The notes under the pieces were generated by a model that saw only the letters and a list, made by a program, of their open reading frames with translations, did no database searches and had not been told where the DNA came from. From contig NZ_FZNS01000001.1 in the NCBI RefSeq assembly GCF_900188255.1, positions 558,001 to 622,000 of the forward strand: 64,000 bases of DNA, in the 5' to 3' direction. Each line of letters starts with the position of its first letter. The first letter of the stretch is position 1. The DNA is from Hymenobacter mucosus. GTDB taxonomy: Bacteria; Bacteroidota; Bacteroidia; Cytophagales; Hymenobacteraceae. The translations under genes and the position numbers were made by a program. This document shows positions 1 through 7,798 of this stretch, in pieces.

Positions 1-291
1 GTAGTGCTGGTTGAATTCCTCCTTAACCGTAATTTGCGTGTGCTCGAACTGGCGGGGCTCACCATCCACTACCCGAGTGGCGGCATAGGTTGCTACTTCG
101 GCCTTGCCGTCCTCCCACAGCCTATCCATGGCCCACTGCTGCCGAAATACGCCCCCGCGGTGCGTCAGCACGTTGTCGGTAGGTACGTATGGTTTTGGCG
201 CTACTTTCTTTTTGCTGTCGGAAGAGCAACCCGTCAGGCACGTAGCTACTACTACACTACCAAGAAGGGCCACATGTGAGGGAAGGTACAT
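1..291 (-). CDS. Putative lipoprotein, 3' end outside window
   Basis: An open frame of 97 codons runs on the minus strand from an ATG at 291 to the window edge with no stop, so the gene is cut. The N-terminus has a hydrophobic segment followed by the lipobox LTGC (Cys at about residue 22) and a Ser/Lys-rich linker, which predicts a signal-peptidase-II lipoprotein. The visible mature part contains WEDGKAEVATY and later a VKEEF stretch. This loosely resembles a Bacteroidota lipoprotein family often annotated, probably wrongly, as 'septum formation inhibitor Maf'; I hold that resemblance only weakly. Function is not assigned. It is on the same strand as the next three genes upstream. Confidence 0.75.
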   Translation of the reverse strand, partial: MYLPSHVALLGSVVVATCLTGCSSDSKKKVAPKPYVPTDNVLTHRGGVFRQQWAMDRLWEDGKAEVATYAATRVVDGEPRQFEHTQITVKEEFNQHY

Positions 292-364
292 ACGCAGAAT
301 AGACGGCAGTAGGAATACTGCCCCCTAACATACGCGGAAACTGCACCCCAGTGTTGCACCCAAC

Positions 365-961
365 TTACGTACCCGCACCACGCCAGGCAGCCAAATCAGC
401 GGCCGTGTCCACGTCTCGCAACTCGGGGAGCAAATGAACCTGGAGGTGTAAACGAGTAGCATCCGCCAGCGTATCATGGCGCACCGAATCGGTGCTCCAT
501 TGCTTATGCAAGAACAAATCGGGCCACAGCTGCTTCATTCCCAGCAGGTAGTAGCCGCCGTCCGTAGCTGGGCCTAGCACAAGATCGTGGGTGGTAAGGG
601 CCGCGTACGCTTCCGTGAGGTGAGCTGTAGTAAGGCCCGGGCAGTCGGTACCAATGATAACAACTTGGGTGGCACCCTCGGAAAAGGCGTGCGCAAACGC
701 CGTGTGCATACGGTGGCCTAAGTCGCCGGAGGGCTGGGGCCTCACTTCATACCCCTGCCAGGGGTCGGTGCGGTCGGCGGTGGGACCTGCTTCGGCTAGC
801 CACAGCCATTTGCGGGCAGAAACTGGCGCGGCCACTGTCTGGGTATGCGCCAGCAATTCCCGGTATACGGCTAGGGCGGCTTTATCTCCAATTCCGGCAG
901 CTAGGCGGGTTTTCACTCGCCCTAGCTCGGGGTAGCGGGCAAACATCAACAGGTGTTTCAT
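365..961 (-). CDS. TIGR04282/DUF2064-family glycosyltransferase
   Basis: This 198-residue protein belongs to the DUF2064 (GT-A fold) family that includes the putative arsenosugar glycosyltransferase. Visible family hallmarks are the N-terminal FARYPELGRVKTRLA stretch (nucleotide-binding type), IGTDCPGL in the middle (the acidic metal-binding motif), and GPATDGGYYLLG. An in-frame start 19 codons further upstream would overlap the rhodanese gene; the ATG at 961 gives the usual N-terminus MKHLLMFARYP and a 14-bp gap to the preceding gene, so I chose it. Known family role: sugar transfer in arsenosugar or related small-molecule pathways. The neighbours (rhodanese, CMD protein) fit an arsenosugar-type operon, but the radical SAM enzyme is not seen. 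Confidence 0.85.
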   Translation of the reverse strand: MKHLLMFARYPELGRVKTRLAAGIGDKAALAVYRELLAHTQTVAAPVSARKWLWLAEAGPTADRTDPWQGYEVRPQPSGDLGHRMHTAFAHAFSEGATQVVIIGTDCPGLTTAHLTEAYAALTTHDLVLGPATDGGYYLLGMKQLWPDLFLHKQWSTDSVRHDTLADATRLHLQVHLLPELRDVDTAADLAAWRGAGT

Positions 962-975
962 ATAAACAAAGCCGC

Positions 976-1527
976 CTACTCGTAAGCCGCTGTTCCACTT
1001 TTGAGCCAGGGCCGCCACAGCACCGAGTACGGATGCACCTTCGTAGTAACGCCCTGACTATTGTAAACCGGAAGACCATCGTTTACCCACTGAAAGATGC
1101 CGCCGTACAAGTTTTGCACGTTTTGAAAACCCAGGGCGCGCAACTGGGCTCCTACTTGCTCGCTTCGGGCCCCTACGCTACAGTACACCACCACGGGGCG
1201 CGTGCGCGGCACGTCCTGAAAGTCAGTGGCTTTAAAGGAATCAAAGTCTACTAGTTGGGCGCCTTGCAAGTGGCTTACCTGGTACTCGGCGGGAGTACGC
1301 GTATCCAGTAGCAACACGCTGGTTGGTGCTTGGCGCAGAGTAGTGGCAAGCGAGGCCGGCCGCACGGTGGGAACTGTCTGCTTGTACAACACGCTCAACA
1401 TTCGGTCGTAAGCCGTCATGGTCAGCTCTTTTCCAGTAGGTTTCTGCCCGCAAGCGCCAGTGCTTAACGCGACTAGCAATAGCATGGCTCCCACCACGCG
1501 GCATCCGGTTCTAGTTCTATATTTCAC
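976..1527 (-). CDS. Rhodanese-like domain lipoprotein
   Basis: A single rhodanese domain of about 110 residues follows a lipoprotein signal with lipobox STGAC. The catalytic loop is YCSVGARS, with the active-site Cys that would carry the persulfide; LLLDTRTPAEYQVSHLQGA is the classical N-terminal rhodanese motif. It is therefore probably a membrane-anchored periplasmic sulfurtransferase or a Cys-based sensor or phosphatase-like domain. No ATG lies upstream of the signal sequence: the GTG at 1527 gives a basic n-region (KYRTRTGCR) before the hydrophobic core, whereas the ATG at 1485 would remove it, so GTG is preferred. It is 14 bp upstream of the DUF2064 gene, implying cotranscription. Confidence 0.85.
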   Translation of the reverse strand: MKYRTRTGCRVVGAMLLLVALSTGACGQKPTGKELTMTAYDRMLSVLYKQTVPTVRPASLATTLRQAPTSVLLLDTRTPAEYQVSHLQGAQLVDFDSFKATDFQDVPRTRPVVVYCSVGARSEQVGAQLRALGFQNVQNLYGGIFQWVNDGLPVYNSQGVTTKVHPYSVLWRPWLKSGTAAYE

Positions 1528-1712
1528 GACTTTCGTAGTCAATCGTCTCTATTTGCGCCTCGTGGGCTTCTCCCCACAGGCAGGGTAGCTCCGGCCGGGT
1601 TACCTACTCCGGCTTACTTCACGAGAACACCACCCATGCTGCGGCAAGTTTCTACTGCGCGTGGCGAGGTGCTATAAAAGGCGGCTAGCTCGCAAGGGCT
1701 GGGAGCAGAAGA

Positions 1713-1797
1713 AATAATTCATTCCAAGCCAGCGGCGGCGAGCGACGGTGCGCAACAACGTTGTGTGGCGTTGACCTTCACTCGCCGCGCTCTGCTC
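1713..1797 (-). repeat. Nested inverted repeat between CMD and rhodanese genes
   Basis: Outer arms gagcaga (1713-1719) and tctgctc (1791-1797) enclose gcggcgag (1735-1742) pairing with ctcgccgc (1781-1788), with the short palindrome acaacgttgt at the centre. Because it follows the CMD gene on the minus strand it could act as a terminator or processing element, but there is no T-tract. The rest of the 268-bp gap shows no gene. Confidence 0.45.
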
Positions 1798-2134
1798 ACA
1801 TGGTCATTTCTTTGGTCTTGTTCATCATCTGTACGCCATGCACTAGCACAGCACCACCTTTGATGGCGGCGGCTACGTGCACTGCCTCCATCATCTGAGC
1901 CTCATCGGCGCCTTTTTGTAGGGAGTCCGAGGTGTAGGCATCAATGCAGTAGGGACATTGCACGGCGTGCGCCACGGCCAGAGCAATAAGGGCTTTTTCG
2001 CGTTCCGTGAGGGCTCCTTCCTTAAACACTTCCGCGTAGTAAGAGAAGAACTTGTTGCCCATTTCGGCTTGCCATTCGGTGATGTTACCAAATTTAGCTA
2101 GGTCGGCGGGGTTATAGTAGGTGCTTTTTTCCAT
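1796..2134 (-). CDS. Arsenosugar-associated CMD/AhpD-like peroxidase-family protein
   Basis: The 112-residue protein is a small all-helical carboxymuconolactone decarboxylase-family member. It carries the redox motif CPYC in HAVQCPYCIDAYTSD and the conserved downstream His in EAVHVAAAIKGG. In this family the CxxC plus His acts as an AhpD-type peroxidase or disulfide reductase centre. The sequence is very close to the group annotated as arsenosugar biosynthesis-associated peroxidase-like protein, normally encoded next to the radical SAM enzyme ArsS. Here the next genes on the strand are a rhodanese and a DUF2064 glycosyltransferase and no radical SAM gene is present, so the pathway assignment is inference. 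ATG at 2134; full length for the family. Confidence 0.88.
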   Translation of the reverse strand: MEKSTYYNPADLAKFGNITEWQAEMGNKFFSYYAEVFKEGALTEREKALIALAVAHAVQCPYCIDAYTSDSLQKGADEAQMMEAVHVAAAIKGGAVLVHGVQMMNKTKEMTM

Positions 2135-2227
2135 GAGGATAAGGTTATCGAACCGCTACGCGGAGTCAGAAATGAATGTGTGAGTGGAAAAGAAAAAGGG
2201 GTTGGGAAGCCTATACTTGGCCAAGGA

Positions 2228-2773
2228 CTACGCTGGCGTGCGGCGCACCCGAATGCGCACGTGGGCTCCATCCTCGCTAGTAGTAGGCTCCACTTCAATC
2301 TGGTCGGCTTCGTCGTAGTACTTGGCCACGCCCCGCACAATGCCTACCGCCAACGCGCCCATGCGCCGCTCCGAGACGTAGTCAATTAGCAGTTCGTTCT
2401 GCGAGAGGCGCGTTACGTGCAGTACGGGCGGGGAGTTTTCTACGTGCTCGGCACGCACCTGCCGATGCATGGTTCCCTCGGTATGCTCTAGCATATCAAG
2501 CGTAGTCCAGTTCGGCTGCAGCAGGCGTTGGTACATGTACATCAGGTCGGGCACGAGGTATTCCCCAAACTTCTCCTGTAGCTCGTGGGCAGGAATGCCC
2601 GTCATCTCGGCGGCGTGCCCTACCAGCGCATACATGTGCTCATCGGGGTACACGTGCTTATGGTCAAACTGTTCCGCGGTTAGGCCTGCCCGTTCTACTA
2701 GCCGTACCCACGTACTGTGGTCGTACTGGGTTTGAACGTAGCGCTTTAGAAGAGAAAATATGGTTCCGTGCAC
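2228..2773 (-). CDS. H-NOX (heme NO-binding) domain protein
   Basis: A stand-alone 181-residue H-NOX domain starting at a GTG (2773) that gives the family N-terminus MHGTIFSLL. The proximal heme ligand is His103. Eleven residues later comes the Pro pair at 115-116, and Tyr132-Ser134-Arg136 form the YxSxR motif that binds heme propionates. In the O2-binding H-NOX of Thermoanaerobacter a distal Tyr (Tyr140) stabilises O2; here the aligned residue is Leu, which predicts an NO sensor that excludes O2. H-NOX proteins usually sit beside a histidine kinase or GGDEF protein; none is adjacent here, so the output partner is unknown. An upstream ATG frame to 2872 exists but would run into the terminator of the next gene. 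Confidence 0.92.
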   Translation of the reverse strand: MHGTIFSLLKRYVQTQYDHSTWVRLVERAGLTAEQFDHKHVYPDEHMYALVGHAAEMTGIPAHELQEKFGEYLVPDLMYMYQRLLQPNWTTLDMLEHTEGTMHRQVRAEHVENSPPVLHVTRLSQNELLIDYVSERRMGALAVGIVRGVAKYYDEADQIEVEPTTSEDGAHVRIRVRRTPA

Positions 2774-2828
2774 GGCAGAGCAAGCAATTGTGATGGTACG
2801 GCAAGCACCCCATCCTGACCAAAAATAA

Positions 2829-2861
2829 GAAGAGCGGACCATTCCACGTGGTCCGCTCTTC
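2829..2861 (-). terminator. Intrinsic terminator after the anti-sigma gene
   Basis: A perfect 13-bp stem (2829-2841 with 2849-2861) and a 7-nt loop is followed on the minus strand by TTATTTTT. It lies 19 bp past the stop of the anti-sigma factor gene and separates it from the H-NOX gene. Confidence 0.85.
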
Positions 2862-2880
2862 TCCTTACTCAACAGTAGGC

Positions 2881-3762
2881 TTAGATGTTGCCTACCACCG
2901 TCATGGTGCTCAGCGTGGGTGTGGGGCTACCACCCGCGTCTTCCACCGTTACAGCAAAGGCCTGCGCGCTGGCAATGTCCTTCATCTGCTGAATAGTGTC
3001 GCCAGCGGTTGTGTTAGCGGCCAGCACACCGGCATCCACCGGCTTGCCATTGTCGAGGGCCCAAAGCTGATATTGCTTGCCGGCAGGCAGAGCAGGTAGG
3101 TTGCGCACATCCATGTACACGGCTTTGGTCCGCGCGTTGTAGTATACTCGGGCCAGCGCATCAGGGGCTTTGGGCGTACCCTTCAGTTCTACTGGCTGGA
3201 ACTGCTCGTCGCGCAGAATGGAGAGCTGACGAGCCCGCTCATCGCTTTCTCGTAGCGTAGCCTGTTGGGTAGCGGCGTAGCGAGACTGCTCCGTTTGGGC
3301 TACTTCCAAGTTGGCTTCGGTTTCACGAAGGCGGTTGTACAATAAGAAATTTCCCAGAGCACTCAGCACCAGTAGGGCCACGGAGGCCGCTACTAACCAC
3401 CGAGTACGCCCGGCCGCAGAAGTGTCGGCCACAGGCATCTGGCGGACTACAGCCTCGTCGCTCGCGGCAGGTGCTGGCGCGGCGGCGGGGGCTGACGTCA
3501 CCGTCATAGGCGAAACAGGAGCCTCCTGCTTCTGAATGGCTTGTTGCCACCCGGTGAGCACCCGTTCCCGCATTCCGGACGGCGGGGTTACGGCGTGCGC
3601 CTGGGCGTAGGCATCAAGGCCATGCATGATTTCGTCCAGCTCCTGCCGAATTTCGGGATGCTGGGCGGCCAGCCGCTCCACATCTGTGCGGCCAGCGTCA
3701 TCGAGTACACCCAAGGCATACTCCTCAAGGATACCCGATTCGATATATTCCTGAATGTTCAC
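2881..3762 (-). CDS. Anti-sigma factor, RskA-like
   Basis: A 293-residue protein with a cytoplasmic N-terminal sigma-binding region (ESGILEEYALGVLDD, residues 8-22), an Ala/Pro linker, one transmembrane helix at about 122-142, a short coiled-coil-like stretch, and a C-terminal RskA domain (PAGKQYQLWALDNGKPVDAG). No zinc-binding HxxxCxxC motif is present, as is usual for RskA/SigK-type pairs. It probably holds the sigma factor encoded immediately upstream at the membrane and releases it on a signal read by the periplasmic domain. The start is GTG at 3762, two bases after the sigma stop codon, so the pair is translationally coupled. Confidence 0.9.
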   Translation of the reverse strand: MNIQEYIESGILEEYALGVLDDAGRTDVERLAAQHPEIRQELDEIMHGLDAYAQAHAVTPPSGMRERVLTGWQQAIQKQEAPVSPMTVTSAPAAAPAPAASDEAVVRQMPVADTSAAGRTRWLVAASVALLVLSALGNFLLYNRLRETEANLEVAQTEQSRYAATQQATLRESDERARQLSILRDEQFQPVELKGTPKAPDALARVYYNARTKAVYMDVRNLPALPAGKQYQLWALDNGKPVDAGVLAANTTAGDTIQQMKDIASAQAFAVTVEDAGGSPTPTLSTMTVVGNI

Positions 3763-3764
3763 GA

Positions 3765-4322
3765 TTACCGAATCAGTTTAGAAAGTACTTTAATAGCCGC
3801 CCGGGCACGGGTTTTCACCGTTCCCAGGGGAAGATTGAGTTCTTCTGCCACTTCGCTTTGGGTAAAACCACCAAAATAAAGCAGGTCAACAATTTGCCGC
3901 TGCTCCGGATTCAGCTGGCGCGTCATTTCCTGCAGACCAATGTGCTCAGGCCGAAACGTGGGTTCGGCGGCCTGGCGCAGCGCTGCACTTTCCTCTATTG
4001 GCTGCGTACGACTACCTACGCGGTACTGTCGAGACCGGATTTTGTCGATGGCTAAATTTCGACACACATTCATTACCCACGTAAACAAACGCCCTTTTCC
4101 GGCGTCGTAGGAGGGAAATGCATGCCATATTTTTACCATAGCTTCCTGCAACACATCCTCGGCTAGCTCCTCCTTCTTGACGATTCGCAGAATCACACCG
4201 TAGAGGGCCGAAGAGTACTTGTCGTAGAAGATGGTCATGGCTCCCTCATCCCGGTCGCGCAGGCGTTGCACGAGCAGGTCTTCGGTGGCAGGAGCAGTAG
4301 ACTCGGGAGTAGTAGCAGACAC
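3765..4322 (-). CDS. ECF RNA polymerase sigma factor, SigK-like
   Basis: About 185 residues with sigma region 2 (ALYGVILRIVKKEELAEDVL followed by WHAFPSYDAGKGRLFTWV) and region 4 (FGGFTQSEVAEELNLPLGTV, the helix-turn-helix that reads the -35 element). It is followed two bases later by its RskA-like anti-sigma factor, the standard arrangement for an autoregulated ECF module. No ATG is available before region 2; candidate starts are TTG at 4331 and GTG at 4322, and I chose GTG. The target genes are not evident. A weak TAnnTTTG-like box on the minus strand near 4374-4386 might be its promoter. Confidence 0.92.
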   Translation of the reverse strand: MSATTPESTAPATEDLLVQRLRDRDEGAMTIFYDKYSSALYGVILRIVKKEELAEDVLQEAMVKIWHAFPSYDAGKGRLFTWVMNVCRNLAIDKIRSRQYRVGSRTQPIEESAALRQAAEPTFRPEHIGLQEMTRQLNPEQRQIVDLLYFGGFTQSEVAEELNLPLGTVKTRARAAIKVLSKLIR

Positions 4323-4579
4323 AGGCAGCAACTAAGAGAAACAAGGCGCGTAGAAAAAAATGCCCTGCGGATGGGACGAAAGTACACCATTCGCCTTTAT
4401 TCCGGCGCACGGCAAACCAAAATGTACTACCACAGAATGCGGCCCTTGTGCTACGAACTGCACTAATACGATGTTGCACGTAGCATTGCCGGGCTAGTGC
4501 TGCCCGTAGTCAGCTAGCCGTTGCACGTGCTACCTACCCGGCAAGCCCTTGCCGCCTTCTTCCTTCCCCGATTTACTTT

Positions 4580-5980
4580 ATGGCAATTGAATCCTTCAAC
4601 CCTCACACAGGACGCGTAGAGCGCCGCTTTCGGGCATTTAGTTGGTCGAAAACAGAACAAGTGCTTGCTCAGGCTCACCGGGCGTTCAGCACCTGGCGCA
4701 CTACCTCCTTTGCTCATCGAGCCGAGCGTATGCACCGCGCCGCCGACTTACTGCGGGAGCGTCAGCAAGAGCTGGCGCACCTCATGGCCGTGGAAATGGG
4801 CAAGCCCGTAGTGGACGGTCGCGCAGAAATAGAAAAGTGTGCCCTGTGCTGCGACTATTACGCCGACCATGCTGAGCAGTTCTTGGCCGATGAGGAAATA
4901 AAAACGGAGGCTCAGCACAGTTTTATCGCCCACGAGCCCATTGGGGTAGTGCTGGCCGTGATGCCTTGGAACTTCCCCTTCTGGCAAGTAGTCCGGTTTG
5001 CGGCTCCGGCCCTCATGGCGGGCAACGTGGGCTTGCTAAAGCACGCCTCCAACGTACCACAGTGCGCCCTGGCGCTCGAGAAGATTTTCCATGATGCAGG
5101 CTTTCCGCCCGCTACCTTCCGAACCCTACTTATCGGCTCCGACTTGGTAAGTAAACTTATTGAGGATGATCGAGTGCGGGCCGTAACCCTTACCGGCTCG
5201 GAACCGGCCGGCGCGCAAGTGGCTGCCACGGCAGGCCGGGAAATCAAGAAAACAGTGCTGGAGCTAGGTGGCTCCGATGCCTTTATTGTGCTGGCCGATG
5301 CAGACCTAGAACTGGCCGCCAAAACGGCAGCTCAGGCCCGCATGATTAACTCCGGCCAAAGCTGCATTGCCGCTAAGCGGTTCATCGTCGAGAAATCTAT
5401 CCTAAAAGAGTTCGTTGCCAAGATGAAAGCCCACTTGCTGGCTTTTCGCCCCGGTGACCCCCTCAACGAAGCTACCCAATATGGCCCCCTTGCCCGCCCC
5501 GACTTAGCCGATGAGCTAACCCAGCAAGTGGAGGACTCCGTGAAGCAAGGCGCCAAGGTAGAACTACCCGGCGGCCAAAGTGAGCCGGGCACCGCCCTGT
5601 TCCGCCCCATGATACTAAGCCGGGTGAAGCCGGGGCAGCGCGCCTACGTGGAGGAGTTCTTCGGGCCAGTGGCTATCATTCTAGAAGCCAAAGACGCCGA
5701 CGACGCCATCCGTCTCGCCAACGACTCGCGCTTCGGCCTGGGGGGCTCTGTTTGGACCCGCGACGCAAAGCGCGGGCAAGAGCTGGCGCGCCGCGTAGAA
5801 GCCGGGGCTGTTTTTGTAAACAGCATGGTAAAGTCGGCGCCGGAGATGCCGTTTGGAGGCGTCAAGAAGTCAGGCTATGGGCGTGAGCTTTCCCACTTAG
5901 GTATCCGGGAGTTTGTCAACCAGAAGTCTATTTGGGTGGCGAAGGAAGAGAAGCCCGAAGCCAAGAAAAAAGTGGAGTAG
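4580..5980 (+). CDS. NAD(P)-dependent aldehyde dehydrogenase, succinate-semialdehyde type
   Basis: A full-length 466-residue aldehyde dehydrogenase. The catalytic Cys262 lies in SGQSCIAAKRF and the general base Glu228 in VLELGGSD; the cofactor/substrate loop is VMPWNFPFWQVVRF. The family oxidises an aldehyde to a carboxylate; the short length and MPWNFPFW/GQSC sequences are like the GabD/Sad (YneI) group, for which succinate semialdehyde is the usual substrate, but substrate is inference. The C-terminus ends in a Lys/Glu tail. It stands alone, with a strong terminator 25 bp downstream that overlaps the end of the convergent DUF2809 gene. Confidence 0.92.
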   Translation: MAIESFNPHTGRVERRFRAFSWSKTEQVLAQAHRAFSTWRTTSFAHRAERMHRAADLLRERQQELAHLMAVEMGKPVVDGRAEIEKCALCCDYYADHAEQFLADEEIKTEAQHSFIAHEPIGVVLAVMPWNFPFWQVVRFAAPALMAGNVGLLKHASNVPQCALALEKIFHDAGFPPATFRTLLIGSDLVSKLIEDDRVRAVTLTGSEPAGAQVAATAGREIKKTVLELGGSDAFIVLADADLELAAKTAAQARMINSGQSCIAAKRFIVEKSILKEFVAKMKAHLLAFRPGDPLNEATQYGPLARPDLADELTQQVEDSVKQGAKVELPGGQSEPGTALFRPMILSRVKPGQRAYVEEFFGPVAIILEAKDADDAIRLANDSRFGLGGSVWTRDAKRGQELARRVEAGAVFVNSMVKSAPEMPFGGVKKSGYGRELSHLGIREFVNQKSIWVAKEEKPEAKKKVE

Positions 5981-6004
5981 CCCTTCCCAAAGACGAGTGC
6001 CACA

Positions 6005-6062
6005 ACAGCCGCCTAGTTTTCTGCCTCCATTGAGGGCGGAAGACTAGGCGGCTGTCTTTTTC
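6005..6062 (+). terminator. Intrinsic terminator of the aldehyde dehydrogenase gene
   Basis: A perfect 13-bp stem (6005-6017 with 6043-6055), extended internally by tttctgcc/ggcggaa pairing, is followed by ctttttctttt. The left arm contains the stop codon of the convergent DUF2809 gene, so the two transcripts share this element. Confidence 0.85.
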
Positions 6063-6441
6063 TTTTCCCCACTAGGCCTTCCAACCCCACTCCCGCCAAG
6101 ATACCTACCCCGTAACACGCCAGATCGGACCACAGAAAGCCGTGCCCGAGAACTAAGGCGCCCAGCCTAGTAGCCCGCAACTGCATAAGCCAGGGGGTAT
6201 GGCAAAGCTGGCTTAGCTCAATGGCTAATGCAAACCCAGCCGCTACCCCTACCACTCGCCAACTCGACCAGCGCGGCCACCCTAAGCCTACCAACCAAAA
6301 CACCAGCAAGGCCCACAGCGCGTCGCCGGCGTAGGCGCCTACCCACACCGGTAAGGCCACAGCATACCGGCGCGAAGCCAGACCGAGCCCCATTGTAAGC
6401 AATAGCAGCAGGACGTAGACAAACCTATTTCTTTGCAGCAC
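6013..6441 (-). CDS. DUF2809 family membrane protein
   Basis: A 142-residue integral membrane protein with about four hydrophobic segments and a short charged C-terminus. The motif RLGALVLGHGFLWSDLACYG near residue 100-120 is the DUF2809 signature (Arg, Gly-His-Gly, Trp-Ser-Asp). The family has no known function. The start codon is GTG at 6441. The gene is divergent from the MpaB-type gene, sharing an AT-rich 137-bp region, and convergent with the aldehyde dehydrogenase gene. Confidence 0.85.
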   Translation of the reverse strand: MLQRNRFVYVLLLLLTMGLGLASRRYAVALPVWVGAYAGDALWALLVFWLVGLGWPRWSSWRVVGVAAGFALAIELSQLCHTPWLMQLRATRLGALVLGHGFLWSDLACYGVGILAGVGLEGLVGKRKRQPPSLPPSMEAEN

Positions 6442-6476
6442 GCAAGTAAAGTTGGTGGATTTGGGATTACTCGTTT

Positions 6477-6493
6477 ACTTTGTAATTCAAAGT
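6477..6493. promoter_or_regulatory. Operator-like dyad in divergent promoter region
   Basis: ACTTTG and CAAAGT form a 6-bp dyad with a 5-bp spacer inside a locally AT-rich stretch (6470-6520) between the divergent DUF2809 and MpaB-type genes. The TTTG elements could also be promoter parts. A regulator site is only a suggestion. Confidence 0.3.
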
Positions 6494-6578
6494 TATTTGA
6501 AAACATATTAAAACAAGTTACAAGCAGGCACCTACCCGCGGCTTACGCTGTTGCTGGGCTACCTAATCGCATACCTGC

Positions 6579-7364
6579 ATGGAATACTTCGTAGCAAAAC
6601 AGTCAGTCGTTCGTACTATTTGGGGTAAGGCAGATACCGTGCTGTTCATCTTTGCCGGGGCAGCGGCCGAGTTTGCCGTAAATAAGGCAGTAGATTGGCT
6701 ATACTTCACCGGCCGCTTACCAGCCGACCCATTGGCCCGCTTGTTCTCTACCGTGGAATACGCACGCCAAATTGTGTTTGCCGACCGCATAGGGGCCGAA
6801 CGGGCCATTGATACTATTGCGGCCATTCACGGGGCAGTGGAGGCCAAGCGTGGCCAGAGCATTCCAGCCTGGGCCTACCGCGACGTTTTGTATATGCTCA
6901 TTGATTATTCTATCCGAGCGTTTGAGCTGCTGGACCGGCCGCTTACTGAGCCAGAGCGCACGGAAGTATTTGAGGTATTCTGCCGGGTAGGGCAGCGCAT
7001 GGGTATTCCCGAACTACCTACTACCTACCCCGCCTGGCTAGCCGACCGGGAGCATCATCTAGCCCAGGACTTAGTGCACAGCCGCTTTACTACCGACTTG
7101 TACTACCAGTACCGTAAGCACCTAGGTCCGGTGCGCTATCAACTGCTGCTGCAGGGCCAGCGACTGGTAGCGCCCCCGCTGGTACTTAACCTCTTGCAAC
7201 TACGCGGGCCGTCCTGGCTACAGTCGGTAGTGCCCCTCTACCGCCACACCCAGCACTTGGCCCTCAGTAAGTGGGTAAAGACCAGCTTGCTGCCACCTAC
7301 CTACCGGGCCCAAATTCAGGCACTGGACCTGGAGCCTGCGCCCGTCAGAGCACGGGCAGCGTAA
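6579..7364 (+). CDS. Oxygenase MpaB-family (DUF2236) protein
   Basis: A 261-residue helical protein that matches the MpaB/rubber-oxygenase catalytic-domain family (formerly DUF2236). Characteristic parts are the N-terminal hydrophobic segment with an Arg/His-rich surface (RLFSTVEYARQIVFAD), the AIHGAVEAKRG segment with the conserved His, and VLYMLIDYSIRAFELL. In the rubber oxygenase Lcp these helices hold a b-type heme; whether this short member binds heme or oxygenates a lipid cannot be read from the sequence. ATG at 6579 is the first start after the AT-rich promoter region. No operon partner. Confidence 0.85.
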   Translation: MEYFVAKQSVVRTIWGKADTVLFIFAGAAAEFAVNKAVDWLYFTGRLPADPLARLFSTVEYARQIVFADRIGAERAIDTIAAIHGAVEAKRGQSIPAWAYRDVLYMLIDYSIRAFELLDRPLTEPERTEVFEVFCRVGQRMGIPELPTTYPAWLADREHHLAQDLVHSRFTTDLYYQYRKHLGPVRYQLLLQGQRLVAPPLVLNLLQLRGPSWLQSVVPLYRHTQHLALSKWVKTSLLPPTYRAQIQALDLEPAPVRARAA

Positions 7365-7798
7365 GCCCGCCAAGGCTAAGCATCGACTGTGCTGGTACCT
7401 ATTAGCGGCCACCTCAGAACCCAAAAAAATACGGGCAAAATCGCATGTTTTTTAAGCGCTACCGAGCGCTACGGCAACCCCGCTACCCCGCTTCTGTGAG
7501 CCGAGGTAGCGGGGTTGCTGGCGTGTGCAGTAAGCGTATAGGACTGGGCAAAGAAGGCAAATTGGGGCCGAAAAAGGCCAAAACAGGGCTTGGAATTGCG
7601 TGCACAAGGGCAATACATTAGCAGTATTCGCCGCCACCTAAGTGGCTGAGGGTATGATAAGATACCCGCCTCTACCCTGCTAGGTCAGCTCTACTAGCTG
7701 CGGGGTACCCTCCCCTATTTCGCTCTGATTCGACAGCTGACCGTCAGGGGTCTATTGCTCTTTTGTCCTACCATTTTTCCGTCCCACATCCCACCCGT
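7365..7798. other. Intergenic region with a 14-bp stem hairpin
   Basis: No gene is supported in these 434 bases. A hairpin with a perfect 14-bp stem (7474-7487 with 7505-7518) and 17-nt loop sits in the middle, preceded by two gcgctacc/gcgctacg repeats. It may end the MpaB-type transcript, though no T-tract follows. Confidence 0.5.

Noticed and set aside
1543..1795. Possible remnant of arsS between the CMD and rhodanese genes
   Set aside because: I looked for radical SAM motifs on the minus strand and found none; the stretch is mostly inverted repeat.
4246..4479. Minus-strand frame extending upstream of the sigma factor
   Set aside because: Different frame from the sigma gene and composed of low-quality Cys/Arg-rich sequence.
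7452..7637. Minus-strand 61-codon frame before the GH16 gene
   Set aside because: Overlaps the hairpin at 7474-7518 and has no protein-like pattern.
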